A stretch of 8,311 bases of DNA, taken from the NCBI GenBank assembly GCA_947625985.1, contig CANQQF010000061.1, forward strand, positions 1 through 8,311, written 5' to 3'. Below the pieces are notes generated by a model. The model did no database searches, was not told where the DNA came from, and was given only the letters and a program-made list of their open reading frames with translations. Positions 1 through 6,200 of this stretch are shown one piece after another. How positions within the stretch are numbered: the stretch's first letter is position 1; each line of letters starts with the position of its first letter. Made by a program: the position numbers and the translations under genes. The DNA is from an uncultured Clostridia bacterium (GTDB lineage: Bacteria > Bacillota_A > Clostridia > TANB77 > CAG-508).

Positions 1-201
1 CAAATTCATAAATGTTTGAGGTTTTAATAATAATACTTTTTCATCTTCAATTATTCCTTTTCCAAGTAAACCTTTATGCTTTTTATGTTTTACCTCTATA
101 TTATATCTATCTGATAATTTATTTATAACATTAAATCCCATATTATGCCTTGTCTTACTATAGTCTTCCTCTGGGTTTCCTAATCCTACAATTAAATACA
201 T
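1..201 (-). CDS. pth: Peptidyl-tRNA hydrolase, N-terminal 67 residues (cut by window edge)
   Basis: This gene encodes the cytoplasmic esterase that cleaves peptidyl-tRNA released from stalled ribosomes and so recycles tRNA. The start at 201 gives [20 protein letters not shown], which carries the bacterial Pth signature. The family's catalytic residues fit Asn9 and His19, and the later KPQTFMN motif supplies the second conserved Asn (Asn66). The remaining two thirds of the usual ~185-195 residue protein lie outside the window. An AGGAGGA ribosome site at 207-213 sits just upstream of the ATG. The gene follows spoVG on the same strand but is separated from it by a terminator, and it has its own near-consensus promoter, so it is probably transcribed largely independently. 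In Bacillus subtilis pth also lies downstream of spoVG, with other genes between. Identification is secure. Confidence 0.96.
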   Translation of the reverse strand, partial: MYLIVGLGNPEEDYSKTRHNMGFNVINKLSDRYNIEVKHKKHKGLLGKGIIEDEKVLLLKPQTFMNL

Positions 202-230
202 TATTTTCCTCCTAAAGTCTCCTTATTCTA

Positions 231-259
231 ATTATACATTGATTTTAAATTTTTTTCAA
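231..259 (-). promoter_or_regulatory. SigA-type promoter of pth
   Basis: On the minus strand there is a TTGAAA -35 box (254-259), a 17-bp spacer and a perfect TATAAT -10 box (231-236). Transcription would start near 224, giving a leader of about 20 nt that contains the AGGAGGA ribosome site of pth. It lies directly downstream of the spoVG terminator, which fits a separate pth transcription unit. Confidence 0.82.
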
Positions 260-270
260 CTTAAACATAC

Positions 271-298
271 AAAAAAAGCACTTTTACAAGTGCTTTTT
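271..298 (-). terminator. Rho-independent terminator of spoVG
   Basis: An 11-bp perfect stem (273-283 with 288-298, core AGCACTT/AAGTGCT) closes a TTAC tetraloop. On the minus strand the 3' arm runs into seven T residues (complement of A271-277). It begins 12 nt after the spoVG stop codon. The hairpin is near symmetrical and could stop transcription in either direction, but the only gene entering it is spoVG. Confidence 0.88.
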
Positions 299-310
299 AT
301 TGCTTTATTA

Positions 311-607
311 TTATTCTGCTGATTCCTCTGGAGCTTCTTCAGTTGCAGCTTCTTCTTCTGGAGCTTCATAAGCTTCTAAGATAGCTGTTTGAATTTTCTC
401 TCTAGTTTCAGCATTGATTGGATGAGCTATATCTTTGAATTCTCCGTTTGGAGTTTTTCTACTTGGCATAGCTATAAATAATCCATTTTGACTTTCGATA
501 ACTTTAATATCGTGTACTGCGAATTCATTATCGAATGTTACAGATGCAACAGCTTTCATTCTGTTCTCTGAATTAACCTTTCTTAAACGTACGTCTGTTA
601 TTTGCAT
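311..607 (-). CDS. spoVG: SpoVG family RNA-binding regulator
   Basis: SpoVG is a small cytoplasmic protein, named from a stage V sporulation phenotype in Bacillus, that binds nucleic acid and acts as a global regulator in several Gram-positive bacteria. The chosen start gives [11 protein letters not shown], the normal family N-terminus, and 98 residues. The conserved middle is seen as [33 protein letters not shown] and [10 protein letters not shown]. The last ~20 residues are an acidic Glu/Ala tail, which is usual and variable in the family. A longer in-frame start at 646 is rejected because an AAGGCGGTG ribosome site (about 615-623) sits inside that extension, just before the ATG at 607. It follows murC on the same strand after a 181-nt gap, as in other Clostridia, and ends at a strong hairpin. 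Confidence 0.96.
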   Translation of the reverse strand: MQITDVRLRKVNSENRMKAVASVTFDNEFAVHDIKVIESQNGLFIAMPSRKTPNGEFKDIAHPINAETREKIQTAILEAYEAPEEEAATEEAPEESAE

Positions 608-744
608 TTGCGTGCACCGCCTTTCATAAAGTAAATATTTTTGCACAAAAACCTTTTAAGGTATGTACATTTATAATATACTTCAAAAAAAATTCTTTTC
701 CTTCTTTTTTTTACAAATTTTTATTTTAAATTTTCTTAACATCT

Positions 745-750
745 ATTATA
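745..750 (-). promoter_or_regulatory. Possible spoVG -10 box
   Basis: The 181-nt gap between murC and spoVG contains a perfect minus-strand TATAAT at 745-750, but no convincing -35 hexamer 16-18 bp upstream (only T/A-rich sequence). A SigH promoter, as used by Bacillus spoVG, was looked for: an AGGAAAA-like element is present, but no GAAT box lies at the right distance. spoVG may instead be read partly from the murC promoter, since no clear terminator follows murC. Confidence 0.3.
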
Positions 751-788
751 TCCAAAATTTCTAAAAAAATACTTTAAAAATACTTTTT

Positions 789-2171
789 TTAATCAACTAA
801 CATTGGACCTATTTCAGTTACTGTTCCTGCTCCTAACGTTATAACTATATCATTTTTATTTACATTATCTTTTACATATGAAACGCATTTATTAAAATCT
901 GGAATATATTTTGCTTCTTTTCCTAAAGACCCTATTTTATCAACTAAAATTTGTGAAGTAATTCCATCTGGATTTTTCTCTCTAGCAGCATAAATATCTA
1001 AAACTACAATATTATCAAAATTTAGCAGAGCCTTTGCAAAATCTGAAAGTAGATTAACAGTTCTACTATAAGTGTGTGGTTGAAAAATCACCCAAGATTT
1101 ATCATATTTTTTATTCATAAGTGATTTAGCTGTAGCTACTATTTCTGTTGGATGATGTCCATAATCATCATAAACTTTAGCTCCTTTTATTTCTCCCTTA
1201 TATTCAAATCTTCTATCAGCACCTTTAAATTTTACTAAAGCATTTTTTATAGTTTCTTTTTCAATTCCATACTCATTACATAAAGCTATACATGCTAAAG
1301 CATTTTGAACATTGTGCATTCCTGGAATTGATAACTTAATTCTTTCATAATAATTATCATCATAATAAACATCAAACTCAGCATATCCTTTTTTATCAAA
1401 TACAATATTTACAGCAAAAAAGTTAACATTTTTATTAGTTATACCATATGAAAGCGTTTTTGCCTTAGTGTATTGTGGTAGATCTAAACAATTTAAGTCA
1501 TCAGCATTATATACAAGAAGTCCATTTTCTGGTAATAGTTTTACATATTTTACAAATGCCTTTTTTATATTTTCCATATTTTTAAAATAATCTAAATGGT
1601 CATTATCTATATTTAATATTATCTCAGCCTTAGGACTAAATTTTAAAAAGCTTTCAACATACTCACATGCTTCCATAATAAAGTTTTCACTAGATCCAAC
1701 CTTATTATTCCCTTTAATTGGTTTTAAATATGCTCCAACTTGAATACTAGGATCTTTTTGAGCTTCAAGAAAACATAATGAAACCATTGATGTAGTAGTT
1801 GTTTTGCCATGTGTTCCTGAAATACAAATTGTGTCTTCATAACATCTAGTAATCTCTCCTAAAAAATCTGCTCTTTCAATAGTTTTCTTTCCTTGTTTTT
1901 TTGCTTCTATCATTTCTGGATGAGAATCTTTTATAGCCGCTGAATATATTACAACATCAGATTTTTTTATATCTTCTGGGCAAACTTCTTTTATAGATAC
2001 TTTTATACCGTCTTTTTTTAGTTTTTTTGTATTATCAGATTCACTATCATCATATCCTGTAACAGTAAATCCCCAGTCAACAAGTATTTCGGCGATTCCG
2101 CTCATACTGACTCCACCGATTCCTATCATATGTATGTTTTTATATTTTTTTAATCTATCTATATTTGGCAT
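789..2171 (-). CDS. murC: UDP-N-acetylmuramate--L-alanine ligase
   Basis: MurC is the cytoplasmic ATP-dependent Mur ligase that adds L-alanine to UDP-MurNAc, the first peptide-forming step of peptidoglycan synthesis. The 460 residues match the family length. The N-terminal nucleotide-sugar domain has GIGGVSMSGIAEIL (17-30). The central ATP domain has the P-loop GTHGKTTTT (119-127), EACEYVESF (167-175) and NIDNDHLDYF (187-196). The C-terminal domain has DYGHHPTE (336-343), FQPHTYSR (363-370) and LGAGT (446-450). EACEY in place of the proteobacterial EADES is, from memory, typical of clostridial MurC. The ATG at 2171 follows an AAAGGAGGG ribosome site. The gene has its own strong promoter and runs toward spoVG, divergently from the accessory array. 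Intact and ordinary. Confidence 0.97.
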   Translation of the reverse strand: MPNIDRLKKYKNIHMIGIGGVSMSGIAEILVDWGFTVTGYDDSESDNTKKLKKDGIKVSIKEVCPEDIKKSDVVIYSAAIKDSHPEMIEAKKQGKKTIERADFLGEITRCYEDTICISGTHGKTTTTSMVSLCFLEAQKDPSIQVGAYLKPIKGNNKVGSSENFIMEACEYVESFLKFSPKAEIILNIDNDHLDYFKNMENIKKAFVKYVKLLPENGLLVYNADDLNCLDLPQYTKAKTLSYGITNKNVNFFAVNIVFDKKGYAEFDVYYDDNYYERIKLSIPGMHNVQNALACIALCNEYGIEKETIKNALVKFKGADRRFEYKGEIKGAKVYDDYGHHPTEIVATAKSLMNKKYDKSWVIFQPHTYSRTVNLLSDFAKALLNFDNIVVLDIYAAREKNPDGITSQILVDKIGSLGKEAKYIPDFNKCVSYVKDNVNKNDIVITLGAGTVTEIGPMLVD

Positions 2172-2217
2172 AAAAAAATACCCTCCTTTTTGTTGGATTT
2201 CTCTTAGTATTATATGA

Positions 2218-2246
2218 ATTATATAATTTTATTGTTAATTTTTCAA
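2218..2246 (-). promoter_or_regulatory. SigA-type promoter of murC
   Basis: The minus strand carries TTGAAA (2241-2246), a 17-bp spacer and TATAAT (2218-2223). The start point would be near 2211, about 40 nt before the murC ATG. It is divergent from the array promoter, with the two -35 boxes about 41 bp apart. An ATTGTTAATTT copy (2231-2241) lies in this promoter's spacer and an identical copy overlaps the other promoter's -35 box. Confidence 0.82.
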
Positions 2247-2287
2247 GTTTTTTTGCTATTTTAGGTAAAAAAATATAACTGATAATA

Positions 2288-2316
2288 TTGTTAATTTAAT
2301 TTCGTTATATTATAAT
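2288..2316 (+). promoter_or_regulatory. SigA-type promoter of the A/B membrane-protein array
   Basis: TTGTTA (2288-2293), a 17-bp spacer and a perfect TATAAT (2311-2316) precede the first array gene. The start point would be near 2323, giving a leader of about 29 nt with an AAAGGAG ribosome site at 2340-2346. This is the only strong promoter seen on the plus strand of the array, so it probably drives all six genes. Confidence 0.82.
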
Positions 2317-2351
2317 CAATATGTAAAAACTTGAGAGAAAAAGGAGAAATT

Positions 2352-3098
2352 ATGGAAACCCCTATTAATTTTATTATTCTGGGAATAACTTTTATCCCTG
2401 TCATATTAATATTATTTGCTATATTTTGCTTATCATATTATTCTACTAAAGATCCTCGCTTAAGCGAAAATGATAAAAAAACTTTAAATAAAAAAGTAAA
2501 AAAGCAAGAACTTGTCTTATATATTTTCAATATATTGCTTTCAATATGTGCAATATATATATTTCACAATTACATAAAACTATTTGTACTATTACCTATT
2601 TTTATAATTGGATTTTCTATTATATTTAGAGCTTTTAAAAAAATAAAAATATCTAATATTTTATGTGGAATTATTGTTGTTCCTACTATAATTATAACTA
2701 TATTTTATAATTCTTACATTATATTTGAAATACTTGGAGGAAATATTATTAACTTTAGCAATTCTCAAAAAGAAATGATGGAAAATTTAAACTTTAATTC
2801 TAAATTTCAACAATATGAAGGAAAAAATATAACAGGTACAAATGTAAAAGATTTAGTAAATCAGGTTATAACTAATAATTCAGATCCTAATTATGCAAAA
2901 AGGCAAGTTTCAATTACAGGAGCTATAATTACAGGAAGTGGTACAAGTTTTGATACTTCAAACATAAGTGACAATATGAAATATCAAGTTATGATAGTGG
3001 AATATGAAGAAGGCTATGTAAAAGAAATAGAAGTCACTAAATCAAATCAATCTACATTAAACATTACAAATAATATTACAAACAATGTAAGTAATTAA
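2352..3098 (+). CDS. Family A membrane protein A1: four membrane segments plus ectodomain, function unknown
   Basis: Not a protein of known function. The 248 residues contain predicted membrane segments at about 6-28, 55-74, 77-93 and 101-127. The Lys-rich stretches between 1 and 2 (30-54, STKDPRLSENDKK) and between 3 and 4 (RAFKKIKIS, 93-101) should be cytoplasmic, which puts the C-terminal ~120 residues outside. That part has FNSKFQQYEG (148-157), TGTNVKDLVNQVI (161-173) and GYVKEIEV (221-228), then an Asn/Thr-rich tail (LNITNNITNN). From memory, similar FNSKFxxYEG domains occur in uncharacterised proteins of gut Clostridia. A TTG at 2331 is in frame, but the AAAGGAG site (2340-2346) selects the ATG at 2352. 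It is the first gene of the array, is followed 25 nt later by B1, and lacks the Asn-Cys pair found in A2 and A3. Confidence 0.85.
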   Translation: METPINFIILGITFIPVILILFAIFCLSYYSTKDPRLSENDKKTLNKKVKKQELVLYIFNILLSICAIYIFHNYIKLFVLLPIFIIGFSIIFRAFKKIKISNILCGIIVVPTIIITIFYNSYIIFEILGGNIINFSNSQKEMMENLNFNSKFQQYEGKNITGTNVKDLVNQVITNNSDPNYAKRQVSITGAIITGSGTSFDTSNISDNMKYQVMIVEYEEGYVKEIEVTKSNQSTLNITNNITNNVSN

Positions 3099-3123
3099 TA
3101 TGTTTATTAATAAAGGAGCAGTT

Positions 3124-3834
3124 ATGGAAAATAAAGAAAATGAAAATTCTCAAATGAAAAATGAAATAAAAAAATATGAAAAAAACAAAAAAAAATTAAC
3201 ACTATTTGTCAATATTATTATATCATTCGCAATATTATTTCCTATTATCGTTATAGGTATATTAATGTGTAATCAATATGAAAATATTACAACTGCTGCA
3301 AAACCAATCATTTATTTATACCCAGAAGAAACTACAGAACTATCTGTAACACTTGGTAAACCTGAAAATGTTACTTGTTCTTACCCTAATTATGAAAATA
3401 GTTGGAATGTTGTTGCTAATTCTGATGGTAGTTTAATTGACACTAATACTGGTAGAAATTTATATGCCCTATACTGGGAAGGTATTAATAAAAACAAAGT
3501 AAATTTTGATGAAGGCTTTGTTGTAAAATCAGAAGATACAATTAAATTCCTAGAAGACAAGCTTGCTATTCTAGGATTAAATGAAAGAGAATCTGAAGAA
3601 TTTATTGTGTATTGGTTGCCTAGGTTGCAAGAAAATAATTATAACTTGATTAGGTTTGCAAGTATGGACGAGATTAATGAAATAATGCCTCTAAACTTTT
3701 CTGTTCAACCTGATAGCATTATTAGAGTTTTAATGCAATATAAAAAAATTGATAAACCTATTGAAATTGAAGAACAACAGCTTACTACTCCTGAAAGAAA
3801 AGGTTTTGTTGCTGTTGAATGGGGTCGGAAGTGA
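3124..3834 (+). CDS. Family B membrane-anchored protein B1 with KPIIYLYPE ectodomain, function unknown
   Basis: Not a named family that can be recalled, though proteins with the KPxIYLYPE ... VEWG pattern seem widespread in Clostridia. The 236 residues have a Lys/Glu/Asn-rich N-terminus (1-24, cytoplasmic by charge), one membrane segment (about 25-48) and an ectodomain from about 55. Landmarks are AKPIIYLYPEE (59-69), VTCSYPNY (83-90) with the only ectodomain Cys, NLYALYWEGI (112-121), EEFIVYWLPRLQENNYNLIRF (158-178 region), PDSIIRVLMQY (196-206) and GFVAVEWGRK at the end. The mixed aromatic and charged pattern suggests a folded beta-rich domain, but this is inference. The AAAGGAG site at 3112-3118 selects the ATG at 3124 over an in-frame ATG at 3100. 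A run of nine A at 3187-3195 lies just before the membrane segment. Confidence 0.85.
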   Translation: MENKENENSQMKNEIKKYEKNKKKLTLFVNIIISFAILFPIIVIGILMCNQYENITTAAKPIIYLYPEETTELSVTLGKPENVTCSYPNYENSWNVVANSDGSLIDTNTGRNLYALYWEGINKNKVNFDEGFVVKSEDTIKFLEDKLAILGLNERESEEFIVYWLPRLQENNYNLIRFASMDEINEIMPLNFSVQPDSIIRVLMQYKKIDKPIEIEEQQLTTPERKGFVAVEWGRK

Positions 3835-3836
3835 AG

Positions 3837-3940
3837 TTGAATAATTAATACTTATAACAAAAAGGAGGAAATTATGGAAAATAAAGGAAATGATAACATG
3901 GAGTCTGAAAATATACAAGAATATGAAGAAAATAGAAAAA
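3837..3940 (+). repeat. Duplicated B-gene leader, copy 1 (partner at 5432-5535)
   Basis: This 104-nt segment covers the intergenic spacer, the AAAGGAGG ribosome site and the first ~22 codons of B2. It matches 5432-5535 (B3) with two differences (3851 C to T and 3887 G to T). A shorter relative of the spacer (TTGAATAAT ... TTATAAC ... AAAAGGAGAAATTAT) also precedes A2 from about 4572. The left edge of the match falls just after the B1 stop codon in one copy and just after the family A relic in the other, so it marks a duplication junction. Confidence 0.8.
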
Positions 3941-4569
3941 AACTAAAAATATTTTTAAATTTTCTTATAATAACCGCTATATTTTTTTCTATAACTATAT
4001 TAATATATGATCAAACTAGACCTATTACATATGCAAAACCAATCATATATCTATACCCAGAAGAATCCACAGAACTATCTGTAACACTTGGCAAACCTGA
4101 AAATGTTACTTGTTCTTACCCTAATTATGAAAATAGTTGGAATGTTATTGCTAATCCTGATGGTAATTTGGTTGATACAAAAACAAATAGAAATTTATAT
4201 GCTTTATATTGGGAAGGAATTAATAAAGAAGAGCCAAAATTTAATGAAGGTTTTGTTGTAAAATCAGAAGATACAATTAATTTCCTAGAAGACAAGCTTG
4301 CTATTCTAGGTTTAAATGAAAGAGAAGCTGAAGAATTTATTGTGTATTGGCTACCTAGGTTGCAAGAAAATAAATATAACTTGATTAGATTTGCAAGTAT
4401 GGACGAGATTAACGAAATAATGCCTTTAAATTTTTCTGTTCAGCCTGATAGCATTATTAGAGTTTTAATGCTATATAAAAGAATTAATAAACCTATAAAA
4501 ATTGAAGAACAACAACTTACTACTCCTGAAAGAAAAGGCTTCGTTGCTGTTGAATGGGGTCGGAAGTGA
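3874..4569 (+). CDS. Family B membrane-anchored protein B2, function unknown
   Basis: A second family B copy of 231 residues. It has an acidic/basic N-terminus (MENKGNDNMESENIQEYEEN), a membrane segment at about 24-44 and the same ectodomain from AKPIIYLYPEE (54-64) to VEWGRK. Relative to B1 the ectodomain differs mainly around DGNLVDTKTN and INKEEPKFNEGF. The leader and N-terminal coding region (3837-3940) match those of B3 (5432-5535) with only two differences over 104 nt, whereas the membrane segments of the two are clearly different. A strong AAAGGAGG site precedes the ATG. It follows B1 directly (39-nt gap), the only B-B pair in the array, which suggests either a lost A gene or a tandem B duplication. 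A2 follows after 48 nt. Confidence 0.85.
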   Translation: MENKGNDNMESENIQEYEENRKKLKIFLNFLIITAIFFSITILIYDQTRPITYAKPIIYLYPEESTELSVTLGKPENVTCSYPNYENSWNVIANPDGNLVDTKTNRNLYALYWEGINKEEPKFNEGFVVKSEDTINFLEDKLAILGLNEREAEEFIVYWLPRLQENKYNLIRFASMDEINEIMPLNFSVQPDSIIRVLMLYKRINKPIKIEEQQLTTPERKGFVAVEWGRK

Positions 4570-4617
4570 AATTGAATAATAAATAAATATTTATAACTAA
4601 CTAAAAGGAGAAATTAT

Positions 4618-5331
4618 ATGGAAACTATATCTGCATTTGGAATGATAATTTTAATTCCAATAATATCAATATTATTTTATAACTGTTGCTTAAAATATTA
4701 TTCTACTAAAGATCCTCGTTTAAGTGAAATTGATAAAAAAAATATAAAAGAAAAAGCAAAAAGTTTTGAATTTATATTTTATAGATATAATATATTATTT
4801 TCACTATGCATAACCTTTCTATTATACTATCATTTTGGCATTTGGGGACTATTCCCTATTTTTATAATTGGATTTTCTATTATATTTAGGGCTATTAAGA
4901 AAATAAAAATATCTAATATTTTATGTGGAGTTATCGTAGCTCCAGCTATGGTTATTATTGTTTTTAATACTTTTTATACTGTACTCATAGGAGACTATGA
5001 GCCTATTTTTTTAAGTTCTAATAATAACTCAAACTGTCAAATGGTTGAACTTGAAGTATCCTCATTTAATTCTAAATTTCTACAATATGAAGGTGATAAT
5101 GCAACAGGAACTCAAGTTAAAGCTTTAGTAAATCAGGTTATAGCAAGTAATGCAAGTGAAAGTAATGCAGAAAGAAAAATCGAATTTACTGGTTTAATTT
5201 CGGGTTCTGATACGTCATTTAATACTCAGGATATTGTAAGTAGTAAAAGATATAAAATTCATATAACTGAATATTATAGCGGTGGTACACCCTATGATGG
5301 TTGTGTAAAGACGATAGATGTTAATCAATAA
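4618..5331 (+). CDS. Family A membrane protein A2, shortened C-terminal tail, function unknown
   Basis: A family A copy of 237 residues. Predicted membrane segments are at about 7-25, 52-72, 76-91 and 99-124, with a cytoplasmic Lys-rich loop (STKDPRLSEIDKKN) and the invariant PIFIIGFSIIFRA (80-92) plus KKIKISNILCG (94-104). The outer part has SNNNSNCQMVE (134-144), FNSKFLQYEG (150-159), TGTQVKALVNQVI (163-175), TGLISGSDTSFNT (191-203) and CVKTIDVNQ. It stops at VNQ, whereas A1 and A3 continue for roughly 13-18 residues of Asn/Thr-rich tail. The DNA after this stop still resembles that tail weakly (TAATATTTATCGTTAC), so a small mutation probably created an early stop. The ribosome site AAAAGGAG precedes the ATG by 7-8 nt. 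The shared core of the protein is complete. Confidence 0.84.
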   Translation: METISAFGMIILIPIISILFYNCCLKYYSTKDPRLSEIDKKNIKEKAKSFEFIFYRYNILFSLCITFLLYYHFGIWGLFPIFIIGFSIIFRAIKKIKISNILCGVIVAPAMVIIVFNTFYTVLIGDYEPIFLSSNNNSNCQMVELEVSSFNSKFLQYEGDNATGTQVKALVNQVIASNASESNAERKIEFTGLISGSDTSFNTQDIVSSKRYKIHITEYYSGGTPYDGCVKTIDVNQ

Positions 5332-5351
5332 TTTTAATATTTATCGTTACC

Positions 5352-5379
5352 TTTACATAAAAGCTAATAGGGGTATAGA
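5352..5379 (+). promoter_or_regulatory. Weak possible internal promoter before B3
   Basis: TTTACA (5352-5357), a 16-bp spacer and TATAGA (5374-5379) lie in the 137-nt gap between A2 and B3. Only four of six -10 bases match the consensus, and the sequence may simply be part of a decayed family A gene. If active it would let B3 and A3 be expressed apart from the main promoter. Confidence 0.22.
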
Positions 5380-5388
5380 GTAAAGTTT

Positions 5389-5430
5389 TATCAAATAATA
5401 CAAGTGATAACAATAAAGAAGTAGTAGTTA
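5389..5430 (+). pseudogene. Relic of a family A gene (ectodomain fragment)
   Basis: These 42 nt align with A3 positions 6733-6780, with about 38 matches and one 6-nt in-frame deletion, including an exact CAAGTGATAACAATAAAGA block. In A3 this codes for the SSNSSDNNKDKQVIVT region of the ectodomain. No reading frame remains around it. Weaker similarity may extend upstream to about 5379 (GTAAAGTTTTA against GTAAGAGCTTTA). It sits in the A position immediately before B3, as expected if an extra A gene was once there and was deleted down to a stub. Confidence 0.72.
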
Positions 5431-5431
5431 T

Positions 5432-5535
5432 TTGAATAATTAATATTTATAACAAAAAGGAGGAAATTATGGAAAATAAAGTAAATGATAACATGGAGTC
5501 TGAAAATATACAAGAATATGAAGAAAATAGAAAAA
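5432..5535 (+). repeat. Duplicated B-gene leader, copy 2 (partner at 3837-3940)
   Basis: Second copy of the spacer, ribosome site and N-terminal coding block, belonging to B3. The similarity to B2 breaks sharply at the start of the membrane segment and resumes at the ectodomain (5632-5705 identical to 4031-4104). Confidence 0.8.
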
Positions 5536-6176
5536 GATTAAAAATAATTTTGGGAATTATTGTATTTTATTCAATATTATTTCTCATTTTTATATTTATA
5601 ATTATATACTATAATGCTACAAATATTACAAATGCAAAACCAATCATATATCTATACCCAGAAGAATCCACAGAACTATCTGTAACACTTGGCAAACCTG
5701 AAAATATTACTTGTTCTTACCCTAATTATGAAGATAGTTGGAATGTTGTTGCTAATCCCAATGGTAGTTTAATTGACACTAATACTGGTAGAAATTTATA
5801 TGCCCTATACTGGGAAGGTATTAATAAAAACAAAGTAAATTTTGATGAAGGCTTTGTTGTAAAATCAGAAGATACAATTAAATTCTTAGAAGACAAGCTC
5901 GCTATTTTGGGATTAAATGAAAGAGAAGCTGAAGAATTTATTGTGTATTGGCTACCTAGGTTGCAAGAAAATAAATATAACTTGATTAGGTTTGCAAGTA
6001 TGGACGAGATTAACGAAATAATGCCTTTAAACTTTTCTGTTCAACCTGATAGCATTATTAGAGTTTTAATGCAATATAAAAGAATTAATAAACCTATAAA
6101 AATTGAAGAACAACAACTTACTACCCCTGAAAGAAAAGGCTTCGTTGCTGTTGAATGGGGTCGGAAGCGAAATTAA
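5469..6176 (+). CDS. Family B membrane-anchored protein B3, mosaic of B1 and B2, function unknown
   Basis: A third family B copy of 235 residues: a charged N-terminus (1-24), a membrane segment at about 25-48 and an ectodomain from NAKPIIYLYPEE onward. The DNA is a mosaic. The leader, N-terminus, start of the ectodomain and 3' third follow B2, while positions 5761-5885 are identical over 125 nt to B1 (3425-3549), where B2 differs. The end is also changed: the TGA that follows GRK in B1 and B2 is CGA here, so the protein gains Arg-Asn before the next TAA. The ribosome site AAAGGAGG sits in a leader nearly identical to that of B2. A3 follows 24 nt after the stop. The protein should be functional if its paralogues are. 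Confidence 0.85.
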   Translation: MENKVNDNMESENIQEYEENRKRLKIILGIIVFYSILFLIFIFIIIYYNATNITNAKPIIYLYPEESTELSVTLGKPENITCSYPNYEDSWNVVANPNGSLIDTNTGRNLYALYWEGINKNKVNFDEGFVVKSEDTIKFLEDKLAILGLNEREAEEFIVYWLPRLQENKYNLIRFASMDEINEIMPLNFSVQPDSIIRVLMQYKRINKPIKIEEQQLTTPERKGFVAVEWGRKRN

Positions 6177-6200
6177 ATAATACATAAAGGGAGTTTCTAT

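Noticed and set aside
608..646. Longer SpoVG N-terminus starting at 646
   Set aside because: SpoVG proteins begin MxxTDVRxR, and the ribosome site falls within the extension, so the ATG at 607 is the start.
768..800. Terminator after murC
   Set aside because: The repeated AAAGTATTTTT sequence is a direct, not inverted, repeat and gives no stable stem.
2331..2351. Seven-residue upstream extension of A1 from a TTG codon
   Set aside because: The AAAGGAG ribosome site (2340-2346) lies inside it and is correctly spaced for the ATG at 2352. The paralogues also begin at the same ME- position.
3730..3918. Minus-strand 62-codon open frame across the B1/B2 junction
   Set aside because: It is antisense to the conserved B1 end and the B2 start, has no ribosome site and has a Phe/Ser-rich composition typical of the reverse strand of AT-rich genes.
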